A DNA stretch of 64,000 nucleotides, taken from the NCBI GenBank assembly GCA_963931865.1, contig OZ007518.1, forward strand, positions 6,130,570 through 6,194,569, given 5' to 3'. The notes beneath the pieces are model-generated. The model saw only the letters and a program-made list of their open reading frames with translations, made no database searches and was not told the origin of the DNA. Shown here piece by piece: positions 55,004 to 64,000 of this stretch. Source of the DNA: Axinella damicornis. Lineage: Eukaryota; Porifera; Demospongiae; Axinellida; Axinellidae. Both the position numbers and the translations under genes were made by a program. How positions within the stretch are numbered: the first letter of the stretch is position 1; the number at the start of each line of letters is the position of its first letter.

Positions 55004-55881
55004 TGAGTCATGGTGGTAGAGCAAGAAGCCAAACAGTGGGACAGAGTGATCCCGAGAACCATACCGAGTCTATTCATGAAACCCCTAAAAGTCGTAAGAG
55101 AGTGCGTAGGCCACAAATGTGGAAAAAGAACAAAAGGATTGGGCTACGAAACGCTGGAAAAGAATACACTTCTGCCCCTGGCAAAAAGGTAATTCTTCCT
55201 AATTCCATCTTTCTCTTCATGCACATTATATTCTGTTTCATACTATGCACACTAGGTTGCTGCCCGAAAAGTCGACGATACTTGTGGATGTTCCTCTCGC
55301 TGTTGTGAAAAGCTATCATCAACTGAAAGAAAGTGCATCTTTGATGGCTTCTGGGCTACAGTCAACTTTGATGTACAAAACGCCTACTTGTGTGGCTGTG
55401 TAAACGTTTTGCCAGTGTCTCGGCGATACTCCCCCAGTGGCACCCAATCACGAAGGCAGTACTCACGTGTGTTCTACGTCAAGAGAGGATCAGTTTCAGT
55501 ACAGGTGTACAAAAAAGCGTTCCTTTCTATGCATGGTGTGTCCAACGGGCGTCTCGATCGAGCCTTAAAAGCTCAAGAAGCTGCTGGTGGAACGCTTCAC
55601 TGCGATCAAAGAGGAAGACATAAGCCTGGGAACAAGACTAAGCCGGACACTGTAGACAGCGTCGTAGCACACATCAACTCCTTTCCTCGTTACAAATCTC
55701 ACTATTCGCGGAAAGACAACCCGCATCGACAGTTCTTGAATCCGTACATTCAGAAGATGTACCAGCTGTATAAAGAGAAATGTGAACGGGAGAATGTTCA
55801 GGCAGCATCCGAATGGATCTACCGCAAAGTATTCAACGAGAAGTTCAACCTCTCATTTGGAAGGTATGTGCTATTACATGC

Positions 55882-56279
55882 TAGCCTCGTTCCCAGGCCG
55901 TTCCCACCGCCAGTATTTCATCGCTTCCAGTATGAAATATGGCGGGGGAAGGTCTGGGAGATCTGGTCATGTGCGATGATGTCAGGTAGACAGATGGTAG
56001 ACACACGGGAGGCAGTGACCAACCGTTAAAATACCTGATCCGTCTTCAACGTTGTGAACAACGAACGGTATTGATCGTCTGCCTTGCGAATGCTCTGATA
56101 CCCAGCCATTGGACAGACAGTACAACACAGGACATCGAGATTCTTCATTGTGCACCGCCCTCCGTGTGTCTACCATGTGTCTACTTGATGGCATCGCACG
56201 TGACTAGCTCTTCCCCCGCCGCATTTCATACTGTAAGCGATGAAATACTGGTGGTGGGAACGGCCTGGGAACGAGGCTA
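55882..56279. mobile_element. Mutator-like MITE with perfect 9-bp duplication (right arm)
   Basis: TAGCCTCGTTCCCAGGCCGT and the inverse end are flanked by exact ATTACATGC copies (55873-55881 and 56280-56288). It is the orthologous insertion to 41203-41608, inside the intron between exons 2 and 3 of the DUF7869-like gene. Confidence 0.93.
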
Positions 56280-56324
56280 ATTACATGCAGACATGCACAT
56301 ACAGTAGTGTTACTTGTATAGCAT

Positions 56325-56375
56325 GCCACACACACACACACCACACACACACACGTACGCACTCACTCACTTGCC

Positions 56376-56408
<33 letters not shown>

Positions 56409-56412
56409 ATTC
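56325..56412. repeat. (CA)n and (CT)n microsatellites (right arm)
   Basis: CA repeats at 56328-56353 and CT repeats at 56377-56408, upstream of the exon 3 acceptor. The CT run may serve as its polypyrimidine tract. Confidence 0.9.
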
Positions 56413-57499
56413 TCTTATGCAGTCCCAAATCCGATACCTGTAAAGTGTGCGATGCAATGAAAATCAAGGTCAAGGCTGAGTCCGATGAATCTCGCAAAAG
56501 AGAACTTACCCTTGAGTGGGAGTTGCACAAAGTGCAGGCAGAAAGCTCGTATCAGCAACTCAAAGAGGATGCAGCATATGTAAAATCTCACAGGGATACC
56601 GAGATGTTTACTTTCGACTTAGAAAAGTCACTGCCAACTCCTGTGCTCAGCACTGGAGTAGTCTACTACAAGCGTCAACTCTGGACGTACAACCAGGGAA
56701 TTCACGACTGTTCCACTGACAGAGAGTGCATGCACATGTGGCCACAGCATCGAGAGGGTCACGTGAAGTTGGGTCTTGCATCCTGAAGCATTTGAAAGAG
56801 ATAGACACAGATGCTACCAACCTCGTCCTCTACAGTGATGCGTGAGGGGGGCAGAATATAGGAATATCTACCTTAGTCTGTCTGTGGATGCACATCGTAA
56901 GCAGCAGTGAGTATTCAATCACCAGGATTGATCACAAGTTCATGATCTCCGGTCATTCCTATTTGCCTAACGATCAAGATTTCGGACATGTCGAACAGTC
57001 TCGAAAGAAGACACAATACATCTATGTCCCTGAAGACTGGGAGCAAGTTGTTGTTCAAGCTCGGCAGAACAACCCATTTCGAGTGAGCAGAATGAACAGG
57101 GAGGACTTTGTATCTCTAAAGCCCCTTAAAGCGGTTATAGTTAACCGCAAGAGCAACACCATTGGTGGAAAGGTTGAATGGCTGAAAATTCATTGGATCC
57201 ACGTCAGTAAAGACAAGCCACTCCAGTTCCAGTACAAGTATTCCAATAACTCAGAGTACTGGAAGACGGTTGATCCGAAGGGGAAGACCAAAGGGCGTCC
57301 CGTAGACATGGGAAGGATCACCTTACCTCTTCTTTACAATGAATCAAGGACCATCAACCCAAAGAAACTATCTGACCTCCTCGAGTTGTTGGATTTTGTC
57401 CCTCCTGTACACCATCCGTTTTATCTGTGTCTAAATCGAGGAACAAGAGACTCTAGTTCTGAATCCAACTCAGAATCTTCTGATGAAGATTAGCTGTAT

Positions 57500-57965
57500 G
57501 TACACTCTTCAAGTACAACTTTCTTCCTGCTAACAAACTATTGTGTTCATTGCTGTTGCAGATTTGTGTTTGTGTTCTCCTGCACGTGCTGGTTTTTGCT
57601 GACTTTGCTAGCATGTATCACAGCTGATAAGGCTTGTGCATTTGTTTATAATGCTTCACAAGGATATTAGATTAGTTATCAAAGCATGTGTGGCATAGTT
57701 TGAGGCCTACCAAAAGTCTGGAATTAATTGCATGCTTTTTACTTCAAACCGTTACCTGTACTGCACACTTGTGTGGGTTAGACCACTATGGTTCTCAGCA
57801 TATTATGTTGTCAGCATATTATGTTCTAGAAATTTGTGCAATCTTGAGATTTCGCTGCACATTCTTGAAATCCTGAAATTGCATGCCAATGTCGAGATCG
57901 CACAGCATGAGTGCGCGATCACGAAAAAATACACGTGCACAATCTCGAGATTGCGACTGGAATGG
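57500..57965. other. Sequence downstream of the DUF7869-like gene (right arm)
   Basis: No separate gene. To about 57590 it is right-arm-specific; from 57590 it matches left 40370-40225 and then 39240-39000. ATGCCAATGTCGAGATCGCA and CAATCTCGAGATTGCG motifs recur on both sides of the MITE at 57966. Confidence 0.5.
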
Positions 57966-58077
57966 TAGCCTCGTGCCCAGGCCTTCTCACCTCAGCGTTT
58001 GTCACTCGCAGTTCACCCCAGTTATTAGTACTGCAAGCGACAATCGCTGGGGTGAGAAGGTCTGAAGAATGAGGCTA
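57966..58077. mobile_element. Short MITE (right arm copy)
   Basis: The counterpart of 38798-38909, with ends TAGCCTCGTGCCCAGGCC and AGAATGAGGCTA. Confidence 0.8.
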
Positions 58078-58084
58078 CTAGTAC

Positions 58085-58290
58085 TGGCTTAGGTGAGTCG
58101 AGTTGAAGAGAGCAGAGCAGCCATTGTTACAGTGCTTACAACTTTGTCCCAGGCCCACGGTAAGCGAGTGTGGACCCAAGCTTGGTCAGAACCGTTTTCG
58201 ATCTTTCATGTGAACGGTATCGCACTCTCATTCCGCCAAAGACTGCAACGAGCTCGACGAGCGGCAACCAACTACATGACAAATCACTCA
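58085..58290 (+). repeat. Dispersed 'first-exon' repeat, copy F (right arm)
   Basis: The counterpart of 38590-38790: GCAGCCATTGTTACAGTGCT, CCCACG|GTAAGCG (here a better donor than the left copy) and GGTCAGAACCG. Confidence 0.55.
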
Positions 58291-58299
58291 TGATGAAGT

Positions 58300-59030
58300 T
58301 TGCAGATACTGCATGCACAATCTCGAGATTGCACAAGTGTCTCAAGATTGTGCAAGACCTTTGCGCAATCTCGAGTTTAACATGCAATTTCCGAATTCCG
58401 AGAATGCGCAGCACAATCCCGCTGCGCGGAACATAATATATATTACTTTTCTGTATAGACCATACACCTTCCAAAGGATCGGCATCTCTAATCTTTCGGC
58501 AACCTTTCACTGAAAAAGATCATTTAAAAATGAGTGGAGTACCCAAAGAACAAACATCGCCAGCCAAGACAAAGGCGTCCATGCAGTTGGTAGACCAAGG
58601 AGTTCCCTTGCTGAATAAGACACAGACACATCTGCTCTTCACCTGATAATGGTGTAGAAAGGGCATTGAGAGGTCTATCGATCGTACTGCAAGCAGCTGG
58701 AGATCGTACACTACACACGACGTACTATTTGGCACTTGTGCATTTCGTTAGGAATTTTATTTAGGTGAGACAAAACAATCGTTATGGCCGAATATTTGGA
58801 AGATGTACGGCCCTTATTTATAATCGCGCGTCAATAGTCTAGTCCCGCCCCATGAACATCCACTTTCGTGACGATGTTCAGTTCAGTTTAACTGCCCCAT
58901 GTTTGTTTGGATGTGGGAAGAGGACGATACCGCCCTTTGACCTCTGAGTGCACAACCAAACTTCCGGAGGGCATTTCACTTTGACTGATCCCATTTCATC
59001 AATCAAAGCCAACAATTAAGCAACGTACTC
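58300..59030. other. Right-arm intron sequence
   Basis: Matches left 38050-38590 and 36480-36620. No exon: the methionyl-tRNA synthetase exon expected here is deleted. Repeated CAATCTCGAGATTGCAC and TGCGCAATCTCGAG motifs form small inverted repeats near 58318-58378. Confidence 0.5.
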
Positions 59031-59032
59031 AC

Positions 59033-59216
59033 TGCGTATGACCTCACTTCTCTCCAGTGCTATGCATTGTATTTCCTTCCTAGTAGAGCCTAACTTCTTC
59101 AGGGTCCTGAAAATTGGTTGATAGATTGCGTGCAATATCTTGAACGTTTCACTCTTGAATTTTATGCTGAAACACAATCCTCCATCTCTGGTCCTCACTG
59201 TAACCTTAATTGAGTC
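59033..59216 (-). CDS. Exon-like conserved frame, unknown (right arm)
   Basis: The right-arm counterpart of 36272-36455 with the same borders (GAGCCAG| and CGCA|GTGAGT), the same length and no stop. It begins DSIKVTVRTRDGGLCFSIKF. Conservation of frame in both arms contrasts with the lesions in the neighbouring synthetase exons. Confidence 0.45.
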
Positions 59217-60039
59217 CTGGCTCAAACAGTACGTTATACGTTAGGAGTCAGTGAGCAAGCGGCAAGCATGTGATACTTATGTCATTACACACAAGTTTGG
59301 TAATTATTGCTTCCTGTTTTCCACGTTAACCGTCATTCTGAAAGTTCCAATTGAGCTGAAAAGGGCAGTACTACTGTGCGTGACTGACACGATTGACTAA
59401 GATTACCAGGGACTCCCACATGTTAAGGTGATACCAGTATTCATTACCACAGCTGGTTAGCACTCGAAATGCAATGGAGTTCAAAGGATTTCGCCGCCCC
59501 TGCATAACACAAGCATTTCCAATCCCTGGCGGGTAGTATGTAGATAGTCAGATGAAAGATCCTTACATTGCCTCTGTAATGCACTGCAAAAGATTGTAAT
59601 TGTCTCTGATACTCATCTCATGCCTACTCACACAGTTTGCTGTGGTGTGCTTGTTTTGCTGAAGTAGTCAAACTCGATGTTGAACCTCTGATAGATCTGG
59701 CTGTGGATGGCATGCTACTTGGTGCAGATCTGCTAGGGGTAAGCCCCTCCTCCAACGCCTTTGTTTCAGTGGCCGTTCCATACTCATCAGTCCCACAGAG
59801 GTACAGAACACAGTAGTTGCGCAGCCAGCAGTACCTAAAGTGGAGTAAGAGTGAACACCATTAGGACTAGACCTCACTAGTACATGAAAAAGTTTGGGTC
59901 CACCTAAAACAAATTGCAACACAAACTTCCCAGACAGAGTATCTTGAGGGGATTGTACTGAAATATTAGTTACACTCCTGGTAGGGGAAAAATTGTGCCG
60001 CGTAATTAATTAATTAATGTAAATAATCAAACCTCATAG

Positions 60040-60290
60040 CTCGCAGGAAAGGTGTACAGAGATTCTGACTACACCGTCGTGATGGCTATCATGCAGTGAG
60101 ACAAACGTATAATAATTGTGCTGAAACTCACCTTGGTGGTGGAGATGCAAGCGCTTTTGTCTCACCGTGGCCGCCATTGCTCGAGCGCTCTCTCCGACTT
60201 CCGGTGGCAGTACCGTTCTTAGCAAAGGCACACGAAGATTCTGACCACATGGTCGTGATCGCTGTTGTTCACTGACGCTTACACGCGGCA
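60040..60290 (-). repeat. Dispersed 'first-exon' repeat, copy E (right arm of D)
   Basis: On the minus strand: GTGAACAACAGCGATCACGA, GTCAGAATCTTCG, AGAACGGTACTGCCACCGG, CAATGGCGGCCACGG, CCACCAAG|GTGAGTTTC and GTCAGAATCTCTG. It is equivalent to unit 2 of 35015-35460. Confidence 0.7.
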
Positions 60291-60904
60291 GCCATTCAAT
60301 TTCCAAAAACTATATGACCACCTCAGCGAATTGTGTGCATACTTCCGTGTGACGTGGAAAAAATTGAGGCCGACTTAACCGTCCTGAGTATAATCAGAAT
60401 TTCCGACAGCAGACAGCGGAGGTCAGTAACACAGAGTGGGCGAGGGCTGACCCGAGCATCTACGTACACCCAGTGTTTCACAGGTATGGCCCTATATATG
60501 TGGGGCAAGTTGCAGGCACAGGGAAAACTACCTGTGAATACGGGACCGGACGGGCATTTTCATCGTCAAAGGCGTTCCGTGATCGCACCGTATGCCTGCC
60601 GTTTGAGTCCGTTCGACTCCATGGTGGGAACCACCTAGTTTTGAATATTACGTTATTTCCTACGTAGACCACACCTACGGGCACTCCTCTAAGCAACAAT
60701 GGCGAAAAAGCTGTGCACGAGTCCGTCTTCAAGTGTTCCCACCACGGACTCAAAACGGCAAGCATACGGTGCGATCACGGAGTAATTTTGACGATGACGG
60801 TGCCCGTCCAGTCCCGTATTACCAGGTAGTTTTCCCTGTGAGGGTGGTTCAACAACGTTCCAAATAAGCACACATTTTGTGGTTACAACAGGGACACTCT
60901 AGCC

Positions 60905-61211
60905 TAGCCTCGTTCCCAGGCCCTCACGCGAAACGCGGAAGAGGGCCTGGTGACACTTGGTAAAATTTTCCGTATGTGCACAGTCAGCATAACTGCGTAA
61001 GCGATTACATTCCTAACTTGGATGCATTCGAAATCACGCAAAAGGTAGCTGTTGGTGATGGCTAAGTAGAAAGTCCTTGCCAAGGAGCGACAAGAGGTGA
61101 GCTAGAACAGCGGTTTTATCAAAGACTGCTGAGCTCAGCACATACGGGGATTTTGCCGAGTGTCACCAGGCCCACGTCCGCATTTTGCGTGTGGGCCTGG
61201 GAACGAGGCTA
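60905..61211. mobile_element. Mutator-like MITE (right arm copy)
   Basis: The orthologous insertion to 31551-31955, but with a single copy of the 84-bp internal unit. The ends are TAGCCTCGTTCCCAGGCCC and the inverse. Confidence 0.88.
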
Positions 61212-61219
61212 GCTATATC

Positions 61220-61705
61220 CTAAGCTGCACACTCCAGTTACAACCAATAATTATTGTTCTAACACCACTGCAACATATTATACGTATGTGAAATTGTGGC
61301 CAATTCCTTTGTACTGTGACGTCATGACATGCTATTCATCATTATGTCTCCTGGTACGAGGGGAGAACATAGTGGTCTCATGGGCCAGCCTCTCGACACA
61401 CCCACCACGGACAGTCTGGCGGAATGGTAAGCAAACCAGCAGGATTGAAGAGCAAACGTATAATGTGTTCTCATGGACTCACCATGATTCCTCAGTGATC
61501 ACCACCTTTAATTAAGTTTGTCTTCATTGTGGCAGCCCGTTTGTATTGTATGACTGACCTTGTTCCCAGTCCTCCGCTCTTGTCGCATTGTGGGCCAGGA
61601 AGGCCAGCCTGCGTGGAGGCCTGCGAACGAAACTAGGTAAGACCTGGTAGAGCCTACTGAAGCGTCAATTTTGACCCAAGCCTTCCTTCGTAAAGGTGAA
61701 TCTGC
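61220..61705. other. Right-arm intron sequence
   Basis: Collinear (inverted) with left 31050-31545. No exon supported. Confidence 0.5.
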
Positions 61706-61713
61706 CATAAACC

Positions 61714-61805
61714 TTGGGCCACACAATACAGATTGCACCCAATGTGTACCATGTGTACCAGCATGCACATGATACAGTTTCCACCCAATGTGTACCAGCA
61801 CAGGG
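61714..61805. repeat. VNTR remnant, about two units (right arm)
   Basis: ACAGATTGCACCCAATGTGT and ACCATGTGTACCAGCATGCA units, the contracted counterpart of the eleven-unit array at 30517-31040. Confidence 0.85.
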
Positions 61806-62334
61806 GCGGCGGAACAATGTTTTGACAAACCATGGCAAACATCAGGCCAAGCGGCAACGTCCTCCTCCATGGATACATAGCTACATACTGGGGACCAGGC
61901 TCGAGAGCAAGTCTGTTTACGAGTCCAGTAGCATTGCAGCATAACTAGAAGTCTACACATACCGGCCAATTGTTGAGTATGATGGCTAACTCTGCGAACA
62001 ACAGCGCTGCGAACTGGTTATGTGCTACCATATGCAATTTAGAAAGGGGCGGAGCCAGGAAGTGAAATAAAGCCTCGTCGCCTTATAATTAGGCCACCAG
62101 CGCAGCGTACATTTCTTTCCACGCTGAGAGTGAGACAGTCACGGATCGCACGGAAACCAGAGAGCAGTGGCAGTGCAGTGCAAAGCACAGAGCCCATCCA
62201 GGTAACTGAAAAATGACTGTGAGTTCCCGCAGAAGACAGGTCAGTGCTACGCGCCTCTACACACTGCCTTCAGCAGTGGACATGCCCCATTTTGCCCTAC
62301 CAAACCCAAAATGCTTCCGCTGCTTCTGCAGCAT

Positions 62335-62540
62335 GCACATGATACCAGATTACACCCAATGTGTACAAGCATACACACACACAATACAGATTGCACCCAA
62401 TGTGTACCAGATTACACCAATGAGTACCAGATTACACTGGTCAATGAGTACCAGATTACACCAATGAGTACCAGATTACACCAATGAGTACCATGTGTAC
62501 CAGCATGCACATGATACAGATTGCACCCAGTGTGTAAGTT
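62335..62540. repeat. VNTR, expanded array (right arm)
   Basis: Includes ATTGCACCCAATGTGTACCA units and four ACCAGATTACACCAATGAGT units that are absent from the left-arm array at 29884-29985. Confidence 0.85.
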
Positions 62541-62559
62541 GAGTACATGACAACTGCAT

Positions 62560-62838
62560 ACAAGTAATAAAAAAACATTAAAAATGTAGCAGGATGTAGG
62601 GATTACCAGAACGGCAAAAAGTAAGGAAACAAGGTAGGGATGATCGCACAAAACAGTGAAGTATACAACCCCCCTACAGAGATCTTTTTCCATATACGAC
62701 GTGTATAATGAAAAAAGATATGTAGGGGGATTGTATACTTCATTGTTTTGTGCGATCATCCCTACCTTGTTTCCTTACTTTTTGCCGTTCTGGTAATCCC
62801 TACATCCTGCTACATTTTTAATGTTTTTTATTACTTGT
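62560..62838. mobile_element. Near-perfect foldback MITE
   Basis: ACAAGTAATAAAAAAACATT through GTTTTGTGCGATCATCCCTA is one long hairpin with about 130-bp arms, nearly identical over their length, and a short centre at TCCATATACGACGTGTATAA. It is related to 14638-14831. Near-identity of the arms suggests a recent insertion. Confidence 0.92.
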
Positions 62839-63774
62839 TTATGTAATTTTTTGGGGCAGCAGGCGCATGTTTGAGCTGAAGTTTGCTGCAAGAGTCAGTG
62901 ACCTCACAGGCACCTGGGCAGTAGTCTCGCGGGCCAGTCTCTCGCCTCACCCAATACGGGGAGGTGTCCTTGCCTTGGCATATTACTCAGGTATTACACT
63001 TCCAGCATTGGCTGAAGAATCAGGCCCGGGCATCTCAAGTCAATGGTTCCCTAGATGGATGACTGTATTCTCCTTGTCTGAAGACCATGGCATAGGCAGT
63101 TTATAGTAGGGACATTCATATGGGTGTTGAGAGTTGAGATGGGCATTCACCGTGCTCACAGAATACAGTATAGGTAGCAATAATATAGCTAAATCATGCG
63201 TACAGGGACTAACCTCAGTCTTATAAGAGTGCCTCGTTTCGGTTTGATTCAACGGTCAACGCATCTTCCCCACTGTTTCTAATTCAGCGATCTTGAGTAA
63301 TAATTACGTATCGTTGCTAAGTGATCGTTAAGTGCGCATGCGTACAAACGTGAAAATGGCGTGACAAACGAAGCCATAGTTATTGAGTGGGCAGCTGCAG
63401 CCGCCTGGTGAAGACTTGGAGGTAGCAAAAAAGCGATGGGTCGTTGCACTGCTCGGTGGAAAATGCTGCTGTTTCGTGCGAAACCATTGTGACAGATTGA
63501 GGCAACGTTGAGCTAAGTTGTCTGAAGAAAGAAGAAGAAGAAGAAGAAGAAAGAAAAACAATTTGCCCGTTTTGCGAGTGCCTGGTGTGGTACTTTCACG
63601 ACGGGTTTTCGCGATGCGAGGAGTCTTGTTGGTCATGAAAACACTCGAACATGAACGGTATGTGGTTATAAAGGCTTATAAGTGTACCGTTTCTGAGATT
63701 TGGAGAGATTTTTTTGTATTGGCATATATTGCGTGTACGTCGTATCCCTACATACAGAGTCTACCGACTCTGTG
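62560..63774. mobile_element. 1.2-kb insertion present only in the right arm
   Basis: The left arm has the intact empty site (GCAT|ATGAAAC around 29860); here 1215 bases separate the two halves. The insert starts with the foldback MITE at 62560-62838 and continues with sequence that has no recognised gene: a TAGTCTCGCGGGCCAG motif at about 62924, a GCGCATGCG motif at 63338 and a GAAGAA repeat at 63525-63555. No target duplication is visible at the junctions. Confidence 0.75.
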
Positions 63775-64000
63775 ATGAAACAGTAGGTTACCTTGCATAG
63801 ACGTCAGCACTGAGTACACACCCGAAGATTTTGCCACGGTGGGGTTGACATAGGGTAAGGCACTTGTGACCAGGATGTTGTGCTCTCCTGGCTGGGGAAG
63901 ACGGTGCATGTGTGGTACATGTATATATGTGCGTGTAAGTTAAGTATGTGCTTGTGTATGCAAACACATGCACATAATTATGTGACTGGATTTGAGAAAA

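Larger units (their letters stand above)
55003..57493 (+). pseudogene. DUF7869-like, putative transposon-derived protein (right arm)
   Basis: Exons are about 55003-55188 (donor AAAAAG|GTAATT), 55256-55863 and 56423-57493. Exon 1 lacks the N-terminus but keeps MWKKNKRIGLRNAGKEYTSA in frame with exon 2 (VAARKVDDTCGCS). Exon 2 is open throughout. Exon 3 has CDAMKIKVKAES and FDLEKSLPTPVLS, then a frameshift near 56740 shared with the left copy. LYSDA is followed by TGA where the left copy has Cys, plus 2 extra bases. Then FMISGHSYLPNDQDFGHVEQ, VPEDWEQVVVQARQNNPFRV and NPKKLSDLLELLDFVPPVHH follow, and an acidic/Ser tail ending at TAG 57493. The C-terminal third (from 57117) exists only here. From memory this family is widespread in invertebrates. 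Confidence 0.82.
54548..63891 (-). pseudogene. Methionyl-tRNA synthetase pseudogene (right arm)
   Basis: Minus-strand exons matching the left copy: 63891-63792 (same about 7-base loss at the HIGH-type motif, one extra missense in GNIFG), 59834-59632 ([20 protein letters not shown] intact where the left copy has a stop, then a private 1-base deletion after EEGLTP and the shared TAG before HAIHSQIY) and 54607-54548 (DARGDLYHKCGRLINATELK, open, but its donor reads ATATGT instead of GTATGT). The exons equivalent to 37962-38042 and 43254-43305 are deleted. So both copies are dead, sharing some lesions and differing in others. Confidence 0.87.
53637..64000. repeat. Right arm of the large inverted repeat
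   Basis: The reverse-complement counterpart of 29650-46014, running off the window end, where 63930-64000 still matches about 29650-29720 inverted. It is shorter than the left arm because it lacks left segments equivalent to about 32150-35150, 36620-37330, 37375-38040, 39240-40225 and 42486-44411. It has extra sequence at 57117-57590 and 62560-63774. Confidence 0.95.

Overview
This is a eukaryotic nuclear window: short candidate exons bounded by GT-AG introns, long introns, abundant simple repeats and many terminal-inverted-repeat (TIR) and foldback mobile elements. Nothing looks bacterial (no operons, no Shine-Dalgarno-led genes, no CRISPR). The transposon mix (Mutator-like and foldback MITEs, pogo, P-element-like and non-LTR remnants), a cytoplasmic-type methionyl-tRNA synthetase sequence and a DUF7869-like protein family suggest a marine invertebrate such as a sponge or cnidarian. 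That placement is inference; no marker fixes the species.

Layout, 1-29.6 kb: intergenic sequence dense in MITEs. A plus-strand gene is supported by three in-phase exons with a stop codon and AATAAA (13.23-14.16 kb); a strong first exon at 9.94 kb may belong to it. A P-element-type transposase pseudogene (11.6-13.0 kb) lies between them. Convergent to this, a set of minus-strand exons (20.2 down to 15.7 kb) ends in an Arg/Ser-repeat exon. A broken non-LTR reverse transcriptase sits at 25.0-25.7 kb.

Layout, 29.6-64 kb: dominated by one very large imperfect inverted repeat. The left arm runs from about 29.65 to 46.01 kb; the right arm runs from 53.64 kb to the window end and is read in reverse. 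The spacer is 46.0-53.6 kb and contains a 198-N assembly gap exactly at the inner edge of the right arm. Each arm carries the same two genes: a methionyl-tRNA synthetase pseudogene with introns, and, antisense inside one of its introns, a DUF7869-like, probably transposon-derived gene. The arms differ by kilobase-scale insertions and deletions, and both genes carry some shared and some arm-specific lesions. Either this is a true ancient inverted duplication, or two diverged haplotypes were joined head-to-head by the assembler. A 428-bp foldback element marks the inner boundary and fits both explanations.

The most unusual local structure is a 78-bp hairpin element at 18.76 kb. It contains an exact 40-bp inverted copy of a predicted exon 1.5 kb away, and lies upstream of that exon on the same transcribed strand. 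Other notable items are a MITE family with 9-bp target duplications, a dispersed repeat resembling mobile first exons with splice donors, a perfect 62-bp palindrome, and a nested pogo element.
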